Assembly: GCA_027923505.1 (NCBI GenBank)
Contig: BROI01000001.1
Span: 2,886,001 to 2,950,000 of the forward strand
Direction: 5' to 3'
Length of the DNA: 64,000 nt
Source of the DNA: Mayamaea pseudoterrestris
Taxonomy: Eukaryota > Bacillariophyta > Bacillariophyceae > Sellaphorales > Sellaphoraceae
Under the pieces are notes generated by a model that saw only the letters and a list, made by a program, of their open reading frames with translations, searched no databases and had not been told where the DNA came from. Numbering within the stretch: position 1 is the first letter of the stretch; each line of letters starts with the position of its first letter. This document shows positions 20,118-29,783 of the stretch, in pieces. The position numbers and the translations under genes were made by a program.

Positions 20118-20851
20118 ATGATCCGTTTCGTTCTCGCACTTCTTTGTCTCACGGGCGCAGCGTCGGCATTCGTTCAAAATAGCCTCCCGGCAAGCAGAGT
20201 TTCCAAGACGCTGGCCTTTGAATACATTCCTGCAGGTACGACGCCATCGAATTGGTTGTGAATGTCGTTTTGTGAAGGTCATCACATTGATAGTTCAAAA
20301 AAGGAATTAAATGCACTCATAACGCAAAATCGTTCATCATTTCAGGATTCACAAAAGATTCCTGGAAAGCTTTCAAGGCGAAGGAAAAGTCGCAGCAACA
20401 AACGAAAAACCTTGGAGGCGTTGGTCCTCGTGGTTTCAAGTCGCGCAGCTTTCAATCGTTTCAGGAAGCACTCGAGCGAGGCGAAACGACGCACCTCTTG
20501 CCCGTCTTTAACGCCAAGGAAAAGCTAGCCAAAGGTCTCATCAAGGAGGAAGATGTTCCATACATGCAGCGTGGCGGTAATTGGGACAACTCTGATGTAA
20601 AGGGTGCTAAGAAGGCCAAGTGGCTGTCCAGTGACAAGGAGTACAGCCAGGGTGGTTTTAAGAAGACACAATCTGTCAGCATTTTTGGTGGAGACGCTTT
20701 GGACTGGACAGGGCAGCGACAACGGGCTGGACCGGAATCAGCCATGGGAGCACCATCCAAATTTAAGAAGAATTACAAGCCACCGAACGTTAATACCATG
20801 AAAGGCGTTGACACGTCGGAGCCAAAAAAGAAGCTATTCGGTCTTTTCTAA
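20118..20851 (+). CDS. Plastid-targeted hypothetical protein (ASAF motif)
   Basis: Exons 20118-20235 and 20346-20851 (110-nt intron, TTTCAG acceptor) give 207 residues. The first exon encodes a textbook heterokont bipartite presequence: a signal peptide MIRFVLALLCLTGAASA cut before FVQNS, then a Ser/Arg-rich transit part. The mature protein is basic and hydrophilic (GFTKDSWKAFKAKEK, then LLPVFNAKEKLAKGLIKEED, then WDNSDVKGAKKAKW) and ends in Lys-rich KKKLFGLF. No transmembrane segment. No family known to me. The presequence is the strongest evidence in the window for a red-algal-type complex plastid. Confidence 0.75.
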
Positions 20852-21026
20852 TCTCATTCTGTCCTACTTCGCTGTTTGCGAAATTTATGAGGTCGAACCG
20901 TACGTGTATGTCAAATTTTTTAAATCATTCTACTAGTTTTCGCTGAGCAAGTTCTCGTATGTTTTTTAAAAGAGTCATCGATAGGCAATTGCAGAAGACC
21001 ACTACAGCCAATAGTTTATAACAAAC

Positions 21027-21036
21027 CTACCGGTAG
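21027..21036. repeat. CTACCGGTAG palindrome
   Basis: Perfect 10-bp inverted repeat in the short gap between the convergent genes ending at 20851 and 21076. One of several copies in the window (see findings). Confidence 0.6.
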
Positions 21037-21075
21037 AAGCTTGTACAACTAGCGTCCATCACCCCAACCCTTTTG

Positions 21076-23433
21076 TCACTTCCGATGGCGGCCAAATTTG
21101 AACAAGCGCAACCTCTGCTTCCCGTTAACTGGGATCGCGGAAGATCCTCTGACAGCAGCCGTAGGAACGATATTACAAACTGAGCTTGACCGCGGCATTG
21201 TTTGCGATACTGCAGCTCGATGTGCTTCAATCGACGGCTTCACCTCATACCCCTCCTCGTCCACGGCCGCAACTGGTCGTACAGGCCCAATATATCGAAG
21301 AAAAGTCAGCTCAACGAGACCTGGTTTCCTTCGCACAAGAGCAGAAACCTCGTCAACAGTTAGGTTTATAGCGCTTAGTCCATCAATGGCCGCAAGCTGG
21401 TCACCAATCTGTACCTGCTTTGTCTCAAAGGCGCTCCCACCCGGCATGAATTTGGTCACCCATACCCCTGTTGGATTCTCTTGAAAAATGATTCCAAACG
21501 GCATGACTAAATCCACTACAACAAAGTGGATGTCGGTTGCAATGTTTATTTCATACGATTCGTCGAACTCAATACCCTTCAGTCGGTGGACCGAACGTGC
21601 TGATTGCGAAGCTAGATTGACAAGTCTCATGTCTTCCTCAAGCGACAATGCGTGTGGTACGTCGTCTTCGACTGCGGTTCTCAGTACGGGCTCATCCGCG
21701 GCTTCAATAGCAGCGAACTCTCCTCCCCCAGCGCACACCCTCGACTTGCCAAGAATTTGTTGCCAAAAAGCTTGCGCCGCCCCTTCGTAGACGTCAATGT
21801 CATCGTCGTTATCGTCGTAATCATCATCATCTCCATCATCAATGTCTGGATTCCTGTCACTGTGAACGCAAACGCTCGTCGCGTGGACCTTGTCGAAGCG
21901 TGGCGTAGTGCCTTCTGCTGTCAAGCCGAGAACTGCACCCACGGTCTTGATGCCACCTTCCATATAATTCCATACTTCAGTGAGCGGATCACCGTCCTCT
22001 TCCTTTTCGTCATGCGTGTAGAGGTCACGCCGTTTGAATGACTGCGAAGATTTTTTCCGACTACTAGTCGTCTCCTGAAACTCCGAGTCGTCATACGTCG
22101 CGCACGTATCATCTTCATCATCAGTCTGAGATTGGCTTGGAATAAGCTTCTCCTTCGTTGTTGAACTGTACTTGACCTTCCGACGACCCGGATTTGTGGG
22201 TACGCCTCCGCCGATCATGAAGAGATCTTTAATCAAGTCTACTACCTCACTTTCCGCCGACTTGGTGTACTCAGACTCAAGGCTTCGGTCTGCCAGCGTG
22301 GTGTTGTCATTTATATCGTCGTCTGGTTCATAATATTGGATCGTGTCCTTCTGCCTGTCAAAGGAGACACTCGAATTTCGAATACTTGTTGGAGAGCTAT
22401 CCCTTAGTCGTTCGAGAGCAGATTGTCGTTGGCGTTGCTTAGAGTCCCTTCCCTCACATGTTCGATGCGACAACATTGTTGACTGCGCATCACTCATACG
22501 TCGCGAAACTCTTGATGACCGCCCTATACTCGTGTTCTCACTCGATCTGTCTGCTTGCACAGAAGCCCGATGGTTGAGCCGTGCTGCTCGCCTGCCTGGA
22601 CCATCTGAGAATTCGAATAATGAATCATCTTCCTCGAGCTGCTCTCGGTCTTGCACGACGACTCCTGCCTTTTGACACTCAGTTTTGGTTGGCAGTGTTA
22701 ATTGCGCCATCAACGTCGTGGTCGGCGAAGATATGCGAGGCGGTGGCATGTCAAAGCGATCGGGCGTCGACAGCGGATTAATGGCAGGAATCGGCCGGGT
22801 TCGTTGTGAAAGCGACTTGTCGGTACTGAGCAGCGACTTGGATGAGTTTGCCGTGGATGGTGATGTAGACGAAAGTCTACCAGTAGTAGCACTTGCTGGA
22901 CTTAGTGAAGGTGGTTCAATGTCATCTTCTTGAAACGGGCAAATCACTGCTTCGTCCCCCAGTCGTTCATCGAAAGGTCGACTCTCCATGGACATCATTC
23001 GATGATTGTCGCTTAAAGGTATAGCCAAAGCTACCGGTAAGGGCTTGGCGCTCTCTGAATGCACGTCTGCTTCCTCTTCGCTGCTTTCGACATGCAAATC
23101 TTTGCGTTGAATGAACTCATCCTCTTCACCAGCATTATCGTCGTCATCATCCGCGATTGTGCACTTCAGATGAGCGCGCGACGATTGTCCGTTAGCAAAT
23201 GTGCCACTTCCCTCGGGAGGAACGTAAATTCCAGTCTTTCCAAAGTTTTTGCGATACATCATGCTCGGTTGCTGCTGAGACTTGAAGAGTGGAGGAGATT
23301 GGCGCAGCGAGGATTGCTGTGATGCCCTTGACGAGGAAGAAACTTTCACATCACTGCGGAAACTCTCGTCGCCATGCTCTTTCATTGTAGCTGTCACGTA
23401 CGAACACCGCGTTGAAGATTCCAAATTTGCCAT
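21076..23433 (-). CDS. Large low-complexity protein with a C-terminal PDZ domain
   Basis: Single exon, 785 residues from the ATG at 23433; the frame extends upstream only to a TTG at 23517 before a stop. Residues about 1-600 are Ser/Asp/Glu/Arg-rich and probably disordered, with an Asp-rich run (DIDDGDDDDYDDNDDD). Residues about 625-715 form a PDZ domain: IHFVVVDLVMPFGIIFQENP with the ligand loop, then VTKFMPGGSAFETKQVQIGD, then LSAINLTVDEVSALVRRK and LVELTFLR. PDZ domains bind C-terminal peptides and scaffold signalling complexes. The carboxylate loop reads MPFGII, a variant of GLGF. The very C-terminus is basic (LRLFKFGRHRK). The partner is unknown. Confidence 0.75.
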   Translation of the reverse strand: MANLESSTRCSYVTATMKEHGDESFRSDVKVSSSSRASQQSSLRQSPPLFKSQQQPSMMYRKNFGKTGIYVPPEGSGTFANGQSSRAHLKCTIADDDDDNAGEEDEFIQRKDLHVESSEEEADVHSESAKPLPVALAIPLSDNHRMMSMESRPFDERLGDEAVICPFQEDDIEPPSLSPASATTGRLSSTSPSTANSSKSLLSTDKSLSQRTRPIPAINPLSTPDRFDMPPPRISSPTTTLMAQLTLPTKTECQKAGVVVQDREQLEEDDSLFEFSDGPGRRAARLNHRASVQADRSSENTSIGRSSRVSRRMSDAQSTMLSHRTCEGRDSKQRQRQSALERLRDSSPTSIRNSSVSFDRQKDTIQYYEPDDDINDNTTLADRSLESEYTKSAESEVVDLIKDLFMIGGGVPTNPGRRKVKYSSTTKEKLIPSQSQTDDEDDTCATYDDSEFQETTSSRKKSSQSFKRRDLYTHDEKEEDGDPLTEVWNYMEGGIKTVGAVLGLTAEGTTPRFDKVHATSVCVHSDRNPDIDDGDDDDYDDNDDDIDVYEGAAQAFWQQILGKSRVCAGGGEFAAIEAADEPVLRTAVEDDVPHALSLEEDMRLVNLASQSARSVHRLKGIEFDESYEINIATDIHFVVVDLVMPFGIIFQENPTGVWVTKFMPGGSAFETKQVQIGDQLAAIDGLSAINLTVDEVSALVRRKPGLVELTFLRYIGPVRPVAAVDEEGYEVKPSIEAHRAAVSQTMPRSSSVCNIVPTAAVRGSSAIPVNGKQRLRLFKFGRHRK

Positions 23434-23918
23434 GTCTATGGTAGTCGTCGCGTCGTCGCTAGATAATTGTCGTTGGTGAAGCAAATCCGTCGCTCGGTTT
23501 GGATTGACTAACGTCAAAGCCTTCTACACCCAGTTTGCCGCGTTCGGGAAATTGATACAGACCTGCGTTCACAGTCAATCAAGTTCATGGCAAGGTTACA
23601 GATGCTTATCAACGTCGCGGCTCTCCAAAAGAAGTCGACGTGCGTTTCAACGGCTACATAAAAACGGAGGTCTTGCACGTCACATCGGTACACCACGACC
23701 CATTTCCAGCAGCACTAAAGTATATACGCGTACAAGTAGTGCATTACCAAGAGCACACACTACCGGTAGTCTCGTAAGCTCCACATATAGGTCACAACTG
23801 TATGTACCCCGCAGCTGATATAGAATATGGTACAATGGGGCAGAAAGTAGCCTAGCGTGATCTGATTAACTGTAAGCAAAGCTCAAAGGGGCAACTACCG
23901 ATAGAAAAATGATAAATT
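23434..23918. other. Intergenic region upstream of the PDZ gene
   Basis: 485 bp between the PDZ start and the bHLH-PAS stop on the same strand. It holds a perfect CTACCGGTAG palindrome at 23760-23769 and a degenerate CTACCGATAG near 23894. No gene seen. Confidence 0.5.
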
Positions 23919-25599
23919 TCATGTGGAAGGTGCCACATTGAAGGCAAAGTATTTGGGATTTCTGTCTGCTGAACAGCTCAATGTAATGTTTAGTTGAAGC
24001 TGCGAGAGAGATTATAAAACGTGAGTCACGATGCGATCAATGCCTAGCGACATCTATCACAAATTTAGTTCAGATAGCTACCTGCAAATTCTTATGGGAT
24101 GTCACTTGACCGCACCAAAAGAGCAACTCATGTGAGGATGGCTGCTGCCGTCCCAACGGAGGCTCGCCTGCTTCGCTCGCGACGCTTGACCGCCGGAGAA
24201 TGTCGGCCATTGCTTCAAAAACGTCTTGATGATTTCGAATGTAAAGAAAGAGACTCTGCTGCTCCATGTCTATACATGTTGCGCCAAAATACTGCTCCAA
24301 TCCATGATTCGAGTAAAGTATACGCCCGTCCAGTGACGCCACTCCAGAAGCACAAGGACAATACTCAAACACAGACTTGTAATCCAGTCCCTGGACGAAA
24401 AGAACGTCTCGATCTAAGTCGTCACTGGCCTCGCCCTTGTCCACGACGCTGCTGCGATCATCCTCACTGCTGAGAGGAACCTGACCCGAGGCTACCAACT
24501 CGATGGTTCGCCGAATGGTATCGGCCAATTTCTTGTGCTCGGAATCCAGCATGATGGATCGCTGCTGCAGATTTTTAATGTAGTCAGTCACACTCACAAG
24601 AATGCTGAACTTGTTTGGCTTGAAGGGTACACCACCTTCGCTTAAAACGTCGCGCAATGTTTTAATTTGTTGACTAATGCGATACGACCGTTGTTGCTCG
24701 CGAAGGTTGCGATCATAGCGCCGTCGCTCCACAGGCGTCATGCGGGCGAGCTCGGCATCCGTCTTTTCCTTTGGAGGTCCAATATCGCCCAAGCTATTGA
24801 CGCTCGAGGAGGAAACGACTGATCGCGAGTGATCCAGCTTCAAGCTCTTGGAGGCAGCGTCACTAAACTGCAAAAAATTGTTGCTATTGTTTTCTTCTGG
24901 CTTTCGTTTACGTGTGTTGGCATTGTTCATAATGACGGCACCAGGTATAGTTGATGGTATGGATGATGAACCAAGAGACACTGTCGACGGAGGAAACTGT
25001 ATCGTTTGTTGTTGCTGTTGCTGCTGATGTGGGTTCAATGTTGGTAGCAATTGCGAGACAGCAGTTGCTGGCCGCAAAGGGACGCTTGGCGCTGCTGCTG
25101 CTTGTACTGATTGCTGCGGCGGCGGCAAGGGCTGTGACTGCGCAAATATCCGCTGCAAGTAATGTTGCTGCTGAGGCTGTTGCATTGCTTGTTGAAGCTG
25201 CCATAAAGTGTGCTGCATTGTACCGGCCTCTGCAGCAGGCAGGTTGCGAGTCTGCTGCGCAAAGTATTGATGAAGCACAGCTGCAGCCGCCTGTGCTCCC
25301 ATGGCGGCAGGAGAAGTAATTGTATTGCTGCTCGTACTAGGAGTTGAACACTGCTCAGCTGGAATTGTAGATTGCGATGCTGCGTGAGCAGGTCCGTGTA
25401 CTCGTACCGAATTCGATAAGTCAACTGGCGGTTGCGGATGAACATGTCCGGCGGCGGAAGCTTCATTCAACGGTTTGGACGCCGCAGACGCACACGAAAC
25501 ATGCAGACTTGCTGTAGTCTCGGCTTGCAGTAACGCAGCCTCCTGAGGTCTTGCGCCTTCTTCTCTTGTCAGCGTCTCAGTATTATCTGTAGACTTCAT
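23919..25599 (-). CDS. bHLH-PAS transcription factor (RITMO1/bHLH1-like)
   Basis: Exons 25599-24082 and 23999-23919 (82-nt intron, phase 0) give 532 residues. The N-terminal half is Gln/Ala-rich with a CAG-coded HQQQQQQQ tract near 192-198. A basic patch TRKRKPEE lies near 230. The bHLH is at about 292-350: DRNLREQQRSYRISQ keeps the E-box-contacting Glu and Arg, followed by KFSILVSVTDYIKNLQQRS. A PAS domain occupies about 402-531 (LFVQGLDYKSVFEYCP, SLDGRILYSNHGLEQYFGA). The last exon supplies its final strands (LQLNITLSC, PKYFAFNVAPS). The diatom circadian regulator RITMO1 is a bHLH-PAS protein of this layout. The gene is divergent from its paralog at 26553. Which of the two is the RITMO1 ortholog cannot be decided without alignment. 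Confidence 0.85.
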
Positions 25600-26552
25600 T
25601 ATGCATGCATGCGCGTTCGATTTGATTTCGAATTGCTATGTTGACGTGTCGCTGCAAACAATAGAGCTTAGAAAGAAGTCCTGAACAGCACAACCTTGCT
25701 ATTGTAGTCTCCTTCTATTGTTGTTGATGATGTTTGTTTCGAGACAGCTGCCTGTCACTTCGCGTTCCTCCGCTCTTTTTCGATGACGATGGTTTGGCAA
25801 TGTGGGGTCGCAGGCGGAGTCTCCGAGTTGAGGCCATGGCAAGCGCGATCTACGAAAGGGGTCGCAGGGTGTCCCTCGAACTGGCATTTTCCGAAATAGA
25901 GTTCCATTGATACTTTTACTGCCACATGGATTTGTATTGCCACGATTTAAGAGTATAAAACGTTTTGTACAATCTCTTCCGAGCCTTGAAGAATGGCAGC
26001 TGTGACAAATGTTCGATCGACCAACAAAGAGTCATAAAATGACCACGTCACGTGTTTGACGCTGTAAATTCGCGTGTCGCTGACTCATGCCACGATGGAG
26101 CTATTGCCACACGGAAAACATTCGGAGACGAACAGTTGGCAAGCTGAGGTGGCTGCTCTATAGCGTTTGTTAAATGCAGTCAGTGGGACTAACTCAAGTG
26201 TGATACTATGCAACCTGAAGCGCAGTGTATCGCTTGCGAGTAAGATCGTTAAGTAGCAACTGCAAGAATTGAACTTCGACAGATGCTTTCCCGCACCTTT
26301 TGCTCTTGCGCAAGCGCAAAACCACCTTGCACACACGCAACACACACCCTCCAACGATCAAAGCATCAGTCCTCCTTCACGACCTCTGCCATCGTTCTAT
26401 TGCATACTAGCTGCACGTACTGGTCACGGGATTCTCGATAGAAGAAAGAGTACGACCGACGAGCCATAGCGAACAATTTACAGACGAAAGAGGAATCGTA
26501 ATACAACTGCAAAAGCAGCGTACGAATCGACTCATTACCAACGCCTTGTAGG
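25600..26552. promoter_or_regulatory. Shared 953-bp divergent promoter region of the bHLH-PAS pair
   Basis: The only DNA between the two bHLH-PAS start codons. It contains a composite CCACGTCACGTG element (26043-26054), a TGACTCA site (26081-26087), a TATA-like GTATAAAA near 25963-25970 and an alternating GCATGCATGC at 25602-25611. No convincing small gene. Regulatory use is inferred from position. Confidence 0.5.
26043..26054. promoter_or_regulatory. Composite CRE-like/E-box (CACGTCA overlapping CACGTG)
   Basis: CCACGTCACGTG contains the bHLH-type E-box CACGTG at 26049-26054, overlapped by a bZIP-type half-palindrome CACGTCA (reverse TGACGTG). It lies midway between two bHLH genes, so auto- or cross-regulation is plausible but untested. 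Confidence 0.4.
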
Positions 26553-27947
26553 ATGAGCAACATTAGCAACAACGGCAATGTCATGGAAATGAGCGAGAGC
26601 CAATTCAAAGACTCGTTGGATGCATTGATTGCTGGTGAGCTCGAGGACCCAAACTCGCGACTCACACCCCTTCCATCCTCCGAGTCGAGTGCTTGCTCCT
26701 CCCTGGCCTTCACCACCGAAGCCGTCCACCAGCATGAAGCGCAGGCGGTGAATCAGCAGCAATCCGCAATCACGCAGTTTCAGCTGCAGCAGTCGCAGCA
26801 AATGAATCCCTCTATGTCGCGCATTACCATGAACATGATGGATGGAGGACAGCATCATGTGTATCCATCCAATGGGATTGCGAGTCAGTACTCTTCGGAA
26901 AACGCACTTCCGGGCATACTATCATCTGGTTACTCTGCCGACTTGCCGAGTGACTCGTACGCTTCATCCGAAACAACAGCGTCGCGACAGGGATCGAGAA
27001 AGTCACGCGCAACGAGCAACAAGCGCAAAAAGGATCAGTTTATTGGCGCTCAAGTTTCAGAGGATGAAGGCGGCCGGATGTTGCGTAAGGTGGAGCGTAA
27101 CGCACGCGAACAAAAGCGATCGCAGCAGATTGTTGACCAAATTTCTAACCTTCGCGACCTGCTGGCTAGCTCTAGTGTGCCGACTAAGGCGGACAAGTAT
27201 TCGACCTTGGTCACTGCCGCCAAGTACATCAAGCAGCTGCAGGAGAGGTCTACTCTGTTGGAGAATGAACAAAAGAAACTGCTTTTGACCATTGGACAGG
27301 CAACGGGCTTGGTTAACAACAAGCATATTTCCGTCGCATCAACCGCCGAACCAACGGAAAGCTTGAGTCTTGATCGATCTTCTAGCTTGACATCGACCGA
27401 TGAGGATGAGTCGCCAGTCTTTGTACACGGACTTGACTACCGTGCCGTATTTTTGGCATGCCCAGTGGCTGGAGCCATTACAAGCATTGACGGCCGCTTC
27501 CTTGACTGCAATGAAGACTTTGAGGCAATGACGGGTTACACCAAGGATGAGCTCTTTCGCAAGCCTTGCGACTCCACTCCGCTTGAACCTAGTGAGCGCC
27601 ACATGTCTGTCTTTAATGTCCTTAAGCGCGAAGATATGGAACGACTTTTTGTGATCATGAGTGACATGCTTCGTAAACCAGCGTCGGAGAACCAGGATGC
27701 TGCGTCAATCGAAGGAGAACGGCGCGAGGCAGATCGATGGAGCGATCAAGTAGCACTGAATCGCAAGGAAAATGCTCATGTAAGATCGAGTTGGGGTAAA
27801 TTATGTCGTTTTAGTGTATGGTCCTTTACATGTGCTCACCGAAACTACTCCCTATTTGATCCACAGGTGACACTGAACATGAAACTTGTCCGGCAGAAGA
27901 ATGGCATGCCTCGATTCTTCAGCTGCAGTCTCATTTCTACCTCGTAG
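26553..27947 (+). CDS. bHLH-PAS transcription factor, paralog of the divergent neighbour
   Basis: Exons 26553-27779 and 27867-27947 with an 87-nt intron give 435 residues. The basic region VERNAREQKRSQQIVDQ and helices (KYSTLVTAAKYIKQLQERS) lie at about 190-250. The PAS domain occupies about 288-434 (VFVHGLDYRAVFLACP, SIDGRFLDCNEDFEAMTGY). The final exon adds VTLNMKLVRQKNGMPRFFSC. The intron sits at the same phase-0 position as in the gene at 23919, and both last exons are exactly 81 nt, so the pair arose by duplication. The intron is a multiple of three and free of stops, so an unspliced message would insert 29 residues in the PAS domain. A nuclear DNA-binding role is known for the family; heterodimerisation with the neighbour is inference. 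Confidence 0.85.
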   Translation: MSNISNNGNVMEMSESQFKDSLDALIAGELEDPNSRLTPLPSSESSACSSLAFTTEAVHQHEAQAVNQQQSAITQFQLQQSQQMNPSMSRITMNMMDGGQHHVYPSNGIASQYSSENALPGILSSGYSADLPSDSYASSETTASRQGSRKSRATSNKRKKDQFIGAQVSEDEGGRMLRKVERNAREQKRSQQIVDQISNLRDLLASSSVPTKADKYSTLVTAAKYIKQLQERSTLLENEQKKLLLTIGQATGLVNNKHISVASTAEPTESLSLDRSSSLTSTDEDESPVFVHGLDYRAVFLACPVAGAITSIDGRFLDCNEDFEAMTGYTKDELFRKPCDSTPLEPSERHMSVFNVLKREDMERLFVIMSDMLRKPASENQDAASIEGERREADRWSDQVALNRKENAHVRSSWGKLCRFSVWSFTCAHRNYSLFDPQVTLNMKLVRQKNGMPRFFSCSLISTS

Positions 27948-28661
27948 GTATATATGCATCGATGCATGATCATGACTTATATCGACGTCTATTTGGAATA
28001 GTGATAACGATATGATAGTGGTTGGACCGCCATTTATCATTAAATTATGGTGCTCAGTTTGGCTTACGAATATTTTGTGGCAACCTTTACGTAACGAAAT
28101 CCAGCGGTAAACGCTCCTACAACGATAATTATGAAACATTGAATACAACTCTAATTTGCAGATACATGTAGTTGAAAAGATCTGTTCTGAGTTTGATTTG
28201 TAAACCTTCATGTTAGCGATGACTTCCCGAATCGTCTCTTCTTTGCGCCTATGATCGTATGACGTCCGAAATATTATCTTTCTTAAACTCTTGCCAGTTG
28301 CAATCAGGAAAGAAGAGCTCCATAACCGGTATGCTAGCTGCCACAACAGGAAGTTGCTGTAGCGTTACAAGGAACGATGATCTACTTATGATGTCAGGGT
28401 ATGCCTGCATCCGCAAAAGAGCAAGCAAGAACGTTACTCCATACTCAATAGAGCCTCGGGAGCTTTCCCGGACAACTTATAGGTGCAGTAGTGCACGACT
28501 GAACGTTGTGCTACCCTGTCAGCCGAGTTGCGGTACGATATGAATCTGAGGTCCGATCGGATTGTGTGCATGGATTCATCGGACAACATAAATGACACGA
28601 CGAACAGGCTTCATGCTTATCATCCAACATCATTTGTATCCACTTATCCTATACAATAAAG
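27948..28661. other. Intergenic region, no gene seen
   Basis: About 714 bp between the bHLH-PAS gene and the GH18 frame. It may contain the missing first exon of the GH18 gene. Short frames on both strands show no motif. An ACCGGTAT occurs near 28325. Confidence 0.35.
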
Positions 28662-29660
28662 ATTGTAGCCATCTGTGCCACCGTAGCGTTCGCCCTCGGG
28701 TTCTTTTGTGCTTCGATTAATGCTGCAGATGACGACTTTATCCTTGGAGCGTATCTGCCAGACTATCGAGACTACATTCAGGTCAATCACTCTGCACCAT
28801 TCTTGACAGATCTTTACCTGTTCAGTGCAGCCCCTGCCGATATTATGGGAGACAAACAACTTGATGACTGTTGCCTTAATGAGAATCATTACAGAACTGC
28901 TCGGCATGCGCGAGCGTTCAAGGCGGAGCAACAAGGTCAAGACAGCAGGAATTTGCGACTCTGGTTGACAGTCGGTGGAGCTGGACGATCAGACCATTTC
29001 TTGCACGACCTTGATGGTCTTGTTGAGTCAATTTACAGGGTAATTAAAAGAGAGGAACTGCATGGCGTTTCCCTAGATTGCGAGAGCTTTTCGCATGAGG
29101 ACGACTATTCTACCTACCAACTTTGGATAACGAGAGCAGCGAACGAACTCAAGGCCAACGGCGTTTCCGTGACAGTGACATTACACGTAGGTCAATACCT
29201 TTCTAAAGATGCGTATGCGGCCGTTGATCAACTGCATCTCATGGCATACGACATGCACGGTGCTTATCACGCTGACATTATGGCCGTTAGTGCGGCGGTC
29301 GACAAGCTCATCGAGTCGGGCTGTGCAGCTAGCAAAATTATTGTCGGAGTCCCGGCGTACGCACGACACTCAAGGAGGCCAGGCGACGTCAAGTCATTTG
29401 CTGAAATCATTGACGAAATTGAGCGCTCGCAGTCTCGCGACAAGTTTGAAGACGCTGGTTACTGGAAGGGATACCGCGGTGAGTCGACTTTTACGGTCAA
29501 GACCAAGGTCGCTTGGGCAAGAAAAAGAGAGCTTGGAGGAATTTTCTTTTGGGAGCTTGGTCAGGATAAGCAGCACCCGACGGCACCGGGAGGTCTGCTA
29601 TTGGAAGCTGCAGCGACGGCAGTCAAGGAAACAATGCCTTTATCGTCGGATGAACTGTAA
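28662..29660 (+). CDS. Glycoside hydrolase family 18 (chitinase-like) protein, 5' end uncertain
   Basis: The frame is open through a hydrophobic signal-like segment (IVAICATVAFALGFFCASINA) from about 28662 to the stop at 29660, but no in-frame ATG is visible. The start codon is probably in an upstream exon I could not place. GH18 features are ILGAYLPDYRDY (strand 1), RLWLTVGGAG (strand 3), the active-site strand LHGVSLDCESF, MAYDMHGAY (strand 6), IIVGVPAYARH (strand 7) and GGIFFWELGQD (strand 8). The consensus DGxDxDxE becomes HGVSLDCE: the catalytic Glu and the preceding Asp remain, while two other acidic positions and the Trp are replaced. Family members hydrolyse chitin or similar beta-1,4 N-acetylglucosamine polymers, and some are inactive lectins. 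Diatoms of several genera make chitin. Convergent with the SBF gene. Confidence 0.75.
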   Translation: MVAICATVAFALGFFCASINAADDDFILGAYLPDYRDYIQVNHSAPFLTDLYLFSAAPADIMGDKQLDDCCLNENHYRTARHARAFKAEQQGQDSRNLRLWLTVGGAGRSDHFLHDLDGLVESIYRVIKREELHGVSLDCESFSHEDDYSTYQLWITRAANELKANGVSVTVTLHVGQYLSKDAYAAVDQLHLMAYDMHGAYHADIMAVSAAVDKLIESGCAASKIIVGVPAYARHSRRPGDVKSFAEIIDEIERSQSRDKFEDAGYWKGYRGESTFTVKTKVAWARKRELGGIFFWELGQDKQHPTAPGGLLLEAAATAVKETMPLSSDEL

Positions 29661-29783
29661 ACACTAATTATAAATGATTTCAATTAAACATCAATGTAAC
29701 GTGAATGAATACTGTATGCATACCGGTAGCTAATTTTGGAACCAGACAGTGGCCGCTTTGTGCAAATACTGGCAAACTTGAGC

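Noticed and set aside
27852-28346. 164-codon minus-strand frame downstream of the bHLH-PAS gene
   Set aside because: Partly antisense to the last exon, no motif, composition unlike the neighbouring genes.
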